This document shows, in pieces, positions 60,585 to 64,000 of a stretch of 64,000 bases of DNA. Source of the stretch: Mycobacterium seoulense (lineage in GTDB: Bacteria > Actinomycetota > Actinomycetes > Mycobacteriales > Mycobacteriaceae); assembly GCF_010731595.1 (NCBI RefSeq), contig NZ_AP022582.1, positions 2,170,001-2,234,000 on the forward strand, given 5' to 3'. The position numbers and the translations under genes are program-made. The notes beneath the pieces are model-generated. The model did no database searches. It saw only the letters and a list, made by a program, of their open reading frames with translations, and was not told the DNA's origin. Position 1 is the stretch's first letter. Each line of letters opens with the position of its first letter.

Positions 60585-62135
60585 TCACCCGAAGGCTTCG
60601 CGGAGGTCTTTCTTGATGACCTTGCCGAATTGATTGCGCGGCAGCGCATCAACGACCACCAGCCGCTCGGGATGTTTGTAGCGGCTCAATCCGTTCGAAT
60701 GGCAGTGCCGCACCAGCGATTCCAACGACACGTCCTCGGCGGGAGCGGGCACCACCACCGCGCAGACCCGCTCGCCGGTGCGCGGGTCGGGGACGCCGAT
60801 GACCGCGACGTCGGCGACCGAGGGATGGGTGGCCAGCACATTCTCGACTTCGAGGGCCGAGACGTTCTCCGCGTTGCGGATGATCGCATCCTTGATGCGA
60901 CCCGTCACGCGGACGTTGCCGTCCTCGTCGAGCAGTCCGAGATCGCCGGTGCGAAGCCAACCGTCCTTATCGAAGGCGTCGGCGTCGAGCGCGGCGTCCG
61001 CGTAACCCAGAAAGCACTGGGGCCCCTTGAGCCGCAGCTCCCCTTCCTGCCCGGCGGGCAGTTCGGCTTCGTCCCCCCCGACCACCCGGACGCTGACGCC
61101 CCGTGTCGGCTTGCCGACGGTGTGGTCGAGCGACTCGGGTGAGGCGCTGAGCGACGGCGAGGCCGCCACGGGAAACTCGGTGAGGCCCCACGCGTTGGCG
61201 ATGCCGGGCAGGCCGAAGGCTTCCCGGATCTGGCGGCCCAGTTCTGCGGTGATGGGCGCACCGCCGGCCAGGCAGCCGCGCAGGAAGGGGAACAACGGCT
61301 CGTCGCCGTGGGCTCGTTGGGCCTCGAGGAAGCCGACGAAGAACGGGGTCGCCGTGCCCAGAAAAGTCGGGTGGTGCGCCGCGATGGAAAACGGTGTGGT
61401 CGCCGGGTCGAACACCTCGAACAGGGCCAGCCGCATGCCGGTCTGCAGCGCGGCGGCCAGCATCACGGCCCCACCGATGTGGGCGACCGGAAAGGCGATG
61501 GGGTCGACGTCGCTGTCGGTGATGCCGATCGTGCCGACCAGCCCCGAGGCACCGGCGATCACCGACGCGTCGGTATGACGAATCCCCTTGGGCGCCGCTG
61601 TCGTTCCCGACGAGTAATAGACCCACCGCGGGTCGCCGGCGGATGTGGGCGGGGGCGGTAGCGCATCGGTGCCGGCGCGGGGCAGTCGAAGCTCGCCGTC
61701 GACCGGCGGCGTCGTCAAGTCGACGGCGATGACCTCGAAGCCGCGAGTCGCTGCCAGGGCCCGCGCCAGCGCGCCGTGCTCGAAACCGCGCCAAACCTCG
61801 GGAACCACCAGGTATTCCGAGGACAGCTGGTCAGTGATGAAGCCGACCTCGCGTTCTCGCAGTATCGGGATGATCGGGTTTTGCACCGCACCGAGCCGGG
61901 CCAGCGCCGCCATGACGACCATGGTTTCGAGCGTGGTCGGTAGCTGCCAGGACACGACGGTTCCCGCGCGTATCCCGCGGTCGGCGAACGCGGCGGCCGT
62001 CGCGCAGGCGGCATCGTGGAACTGACGTGCGGTCAGGCTGCGCCCCTGGTCGTCGGCGAGCAGCGGCCGGGCCGATGCCGCTTGCGCCGCGCCGGCGATC
62101 AATGCCCAGTAGGTGACGTCGCTTCCGCGGCTCAT
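60585..62135 (-). CDS. acyl-CoA synthetase / AMP-dependent ligase
   Basis: 516 aa from ATG 62135, which overlaps the thioesterase stop (ATGA). Motifs: VYYSSGTTAAPKGI (P-loop), NAWGLTEFP, DGWLRTGDLG, VTGRIKDAIIRNAENVSALEVE and the catalytic Lys in RNQFGKVIKKDL. Activates a carboxylic acid as its CoA thioester. Substrate not deducible; the thioesterase partner suggests a CoA-linked catabolic step. Confidence 0.92.
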   Translation of the reverse strand: MSRGSDVTYWALIAGAAQAASARPLLADDQGRSLTARQFHDAACATAAAFADRGIRAGTVVSWQLPTTLETMVVMAALARLGAVQNPIIPILREREVGFITDQLSSEYLVVPEVWRGFEHGALARALAATRGFEVIAVDLTTPPVDGELRLPRAGTDALPPPPTSAGDPRWVYYSSGTTAAPKGIRHTDASVIAGASGLVGTIGITDSDVDPIAFPVAHIGGAVMLAAALQTGMRLALFEVFDPATTPFSIAAHHPTFLGTATPFFVGFLEAQRAHGDEPLFPFLRGCLAGGAPITAELGRQIREAFGLPGIANAWGLTEFPVAASPSLSASPESLDHTVGKPTRGVSVRVVGGDEAELPAGQEGELRLKGPQCFLGYADAALDADAFDKDGWLRTGDLGLLDEDGNVRVTGRIKDAIIRNAENVSALEVENVLATHPSVADVAVIGVPDPRTGERVCAVVVPAPAEDVSLESLVRHCHSNGLSRYKHPERLVVVDALPRNQFGKVIKKDLREAFG

Positions 62136-62977
62136 TCGTTCGTCGAATTGACCTGTGCCGGGCGGAATCCGGAGTGCGCTATCGCGACCGACACCGCACT
62201 GCCGATGGGACCGTTGCGGTCGACCAGGACGGCCGATCCGGTGGCCACCCCGTCGTGGCTGTAATGGGTTAGGGAGGCCATGCCGATGTGAGGACCTTCC
62301 GGCAGCCGGCTCAGCGTGAGCGTGTAGTCGGCATTGATGAACTGCAGACCGTTTGTTCCCCAATTGGCAAGGGAAGCCGTGATATCGGCCGCCATGGCCG
62401 CGCGGGTGAAGGCAGTGAGCGGTTCGCCGTCGATGAGCGATCGTGTCTCATGCAGCCAGGTGTATTTGGGTCCGAAGGTGTCGGCCCAGTCGGGGTCGGG
62501 ATTTTGCAGTTCGGCGCCCCAGCCGTAGGTGCGCATGAACAGCGACGGCTGGACACCGTCATCGACGGGCAACGGCGGCATCTGCACTTCCGGGGACCAG
62601 ACGCGCCCCTCGGGCTGCGCGCCGCGCCGCAGAAACAGCGCGCTCCCCCGCGCGACGGGAGAGCCTCCCTGGGTGAGGACCGCCTCGACGAGGCGTAGCC
62701 GCCGGCGATCATGGTGCACGGTGGTGCTCAGCTCGATCGGTTCCAGCGCTGCCGGTGCGGGAAGGTCGACTGTCAGCCGGGCGGGTAACAGCTGCGGGTC
62801 GTCGACTGCACGCTCGACCGCCCAGCCCAGCAGTCCGCCGACCACATGCCCGCTGAGCGACGGACCCCAGCCACCGCGGCCGATCTGATTTGGCACGAAA
62901 CGGCTTTCATCGCGCGAGAAGTACGGCGTCTGCGCCGCTTCGGCAATGTCATCCGGCACGCAATTCGTTTCGGTCAA
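62132..62977 (-). CDS. TesB-like acyl-CoA thioesterase family protein
   Basis: 281 aa from TTG 62977 (no ATG nearby). Two hot-dog repeats: GRGGWGPSLSGHVVGGLLGWAVERA at the start, LTVDLPAPAALEPIELST, and the second part GLQFINADYTLTLSRLPEGPHIGMASLTHYSHDGVATGSAVLVD. Overlaps and probably co-translates with the acyl-CoA ligase. May hydrolyse the CoA ester or act as a hydratase-like partner. Confidence 0.8.
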   Translation of the reverse strand: MTETNCVPDDIAEAAQTPYFSRDESRFVPNQIGRGGWGPSLSGHVVGGLLGWAVERAVDDPQLLPARLTVDLPAPAALEPIELSTTVHHDRRRLRLVEAVLTQGGSPVARGSALFLRRGAQPEGRVWSPEVQMPPLPVDDGVQPSLFMRTYGWGAELQNPDPDWADTFGPKYTWLHETRSLIDGEPLTAFTRAAMAADITASLANWGTNGLQFINADYTLTLSRLPEGPHIGMASLTHYSHDGVATGSAVLVDRNGPIGSAVSVAIAHSGFRPAQVNSTNE

Positions 62978-63109
62978 TGCAGGACGCTCCGCCCGGAGAT
63001 GGATCCCTCATGTGAGGATGGCAACAGTAGATATTACGGTTCGCGTTCCAGTGGCAACGGGCCGACCTGTCTGAGGTCAATTCTGTGGCCGAGCAAGGGC
63101 ATTGCACCC
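62978..63109. other. intergenic promoter region
   Basis: AT-rich relative to its surroundings, with a TAATAT -10 candidate on the minus strand (63028-63033) upstream of the thioesterase, two TGGCAAC copies (63019-63025 and 63052-63058) and a short CCTCA-TG-TGAGG stem (63006-63017). No gene seen. Confidence 0.4.
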
Positions 63110-63847
63110 TCAGGCGATGGCCGCACCTACCAGGTGGCCGATCGCGTAGGTGATCGACAATGCGAGCCCGCCCCCGATGACGTTGCGGAGCACCGCCCGG
63201 CTCTTGGGCGCCCCGCCCAAACCCGCCGACACCGCCCCGGTGATCACCAGCGCGATGAGGACCGCCGCGACAGTGACCGGGATCCTCCACGCGGCCGGCG
63301 GCACCAGGATCGCGACCAGCGGCAAGGAGGCGCCGACCGCGAACGACAGCGCCGAGGACGACGCCGCCTGCCAGGGGTTGGTCAGTTCCTCGGGATTGAT
63401 CCCGAGTTCGACTTCGGCGTGCGCGAGCAGCGGATTGTGGTCGGTCAATTCCTCGGCGACGGTGCGGGCGGTCGCCGCGTTCAGGCCTTTCGCTTCGTAG
63501 AGGGCGGCAAGCTCGTCCAACTCGGCGGCCGGATCGTCGCGCAGTTCCTGGCGCTCCTTGTGCAACAGCGCCTTCTCGGTGTCACGCTGGGTGCTGACCG
63601 ACACGTATTCGCCCAGCGCCATCGACACCGCTCCGGCGACCAGTCCGGCGCTACCGGCGGTCAACACCGGGGCGCGTTCTATCGTCGCCGCCGCGACCCC
63701 CACGACGATGCCCGCCGTGGAGACGATTCCATCGTTGGCGCCCAGCACCCCGGCGCGCAGCCAATTCAACCTCGACGACACCGACCCTTGATGCGGTTCG
63801 GCAGGATGCGGATGCGACGGACTCGACACGGCCGCAACGATATACAT
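63110..63847 (-). CDS. VIT1/CCC1-family transporter (iron/manganese)
   Basis: 245 aa from ATG 63847 (a TTG precedes it). LRAGVLGANDGIVSTAGIVVGVAAA, GLVAGAVSMALGEYVSVSTQRDTEK and a cytoplasmic metal-binding helix region (ERQELRDDPAAELDELAALYEAKGL) give way to three further membrane segments. Family members move Fe2+ or Mn2+ out of the cytosol. Direction and metal are not shown. Confidence 0.88.
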   Translation of the reverse strand: MYIVAAVSSPSHPHPAEPHQGSVSSRLNWLRAGVLGANDGIVSTAGIVVGVAAATIERAPVLTAGSAGLVAGAVSMALGEYVSVSTQRDTEKALLHKERQELRDDPAAELDELAALYEAKGLNAATARTVAEELTDHNPLLAHAEVELGINPEELTNPWQAASSSALSFAVGASLPLVAILVPPAAWRIPVTVAAVLIALVITGAVSAGLGGAPKSRAVLRNVIGGGLALSITYAIGHLVGAAIA

Positions 63848-64000
63848 CAAAGACCGGCCCGACTAGTCAACGTAGCCTTGCCAAAGCCTCATGCGCGGGG
63901 GTCCTCGGCCTCATCGCGAGTCCCCGTGCCGGCCGTCCTTCCGCTACCCAACACGCAGGTCGGCGCGCCCCAGAAGTTCCGCATGGGCCGCTCACAGCCG
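63848..64000. other. window end without recognised gene
   Basis: The last 150 bp hold no ORF or RNA I can support on either strand; a gene may begin beyond the edge. Confidence 0.4.

Noticed and set aside
63006..63017. CCTCA-TG-TGAGG stem as an operator of the thioesterase/ligase operon
   Set aside because: Only 5-bp arms with no nearby regulator; too short to claim.

Overview
The window looks like chromosomal DNA of a slow-growing mycobacterium, most likely of the M. avium complex. GC content is very high, GTG starts are frequent, and there are many TetR regulators, F420/LLM oxidoreductases, lipoproteins with lipoboxes and secreted proteins of mycobacterial type. Several neighbours recall M. 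tuberculosis genes: nirA-cysH-che1 (Rv2391-Rv2393), yjcE (Rv2287), sseB (Rv2291), Rv2293c, Rv2294, the haloalkane dehalogenase Rv2296 and htpG (Rv2299c). These matches are from memory, not from a search. I see no transposase, integrase, CRISPR array, rRNA or tRNA.

Region 1 (1-6680): a hydrolase cut by the window edge with its TetR regulator, a polysaccharide-deacetylase-like protein, a GlcD-type FAD oxidase, an acyltransferase, and a thioredoxin reductase followed by a DinB/mycothiol-type protein.

Region 2 (6681-13122) is a sulfur-assimilation module. It holds sulfite reductase (nirA), APS reductase (cysH) and a sirohydrochlorin chelatase. A LysR regulator is transcribed divergently from an FprA-type ferredoxin reductase and a 7Fe ferredoxin. 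One 17-bp palindrome (CACAACC-N3-GSTTGTG) lies both before nirA and between lysR and fprA. This suggests one regulon that makes the reductase, its siroheme and its electron donors. The thioredoxin reductase is divergent to nirA, and APS reductase needs thioredoxin.

Region 3 (13129-28641): secreted proteins (two tandem paralogues), a LipQ-type esterase, TetR/DUF1707, an SDR, a chagasin-like lipoprotein, a broken ECF sigma factor, a DUF5685 protein with a cysteine-rich tail, YjcE antiporter, an AAA ATPase, a GT4 glycosyltransferase, another TetR pair, rhodanese SseB and an exported nucleosidase.

Region 4 (28709-39983) looks like an accessory catabolic segment between the Rv2293c-like and Rv2294-like genes. 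It has an overlapping operon (hydrolase, SDR, LLM oxidoreductase, double EthD-like protein), an LpqH-type lipoprotein, a dehalogenase-like hydrolase, a P450 with its TetR, an AveC-like protein with a 38-aa partner, an LLM oxidoreductase, two divergent DapB-fold paralogues and the C-terminal remnant of another LLM gene.

Region 5 (40017-64000): PatB-type lyase, haloalkane dehalogenase, CysQ-like phosphatase, thiolase, DoxX, SnoaL, DMT and VOC proteins, a PknH-ectodomain lipoprotein, a probable magnesium system (MgtE-N/CBS protein overlapping an NRAMP-related transporter), HtpG, nitrilase, NmrA protein, acyl-CoA ligase plus thioesterase, and a VIT1/CCC1 transporter. Palindromes beside several regulators are listed as candidate operators.
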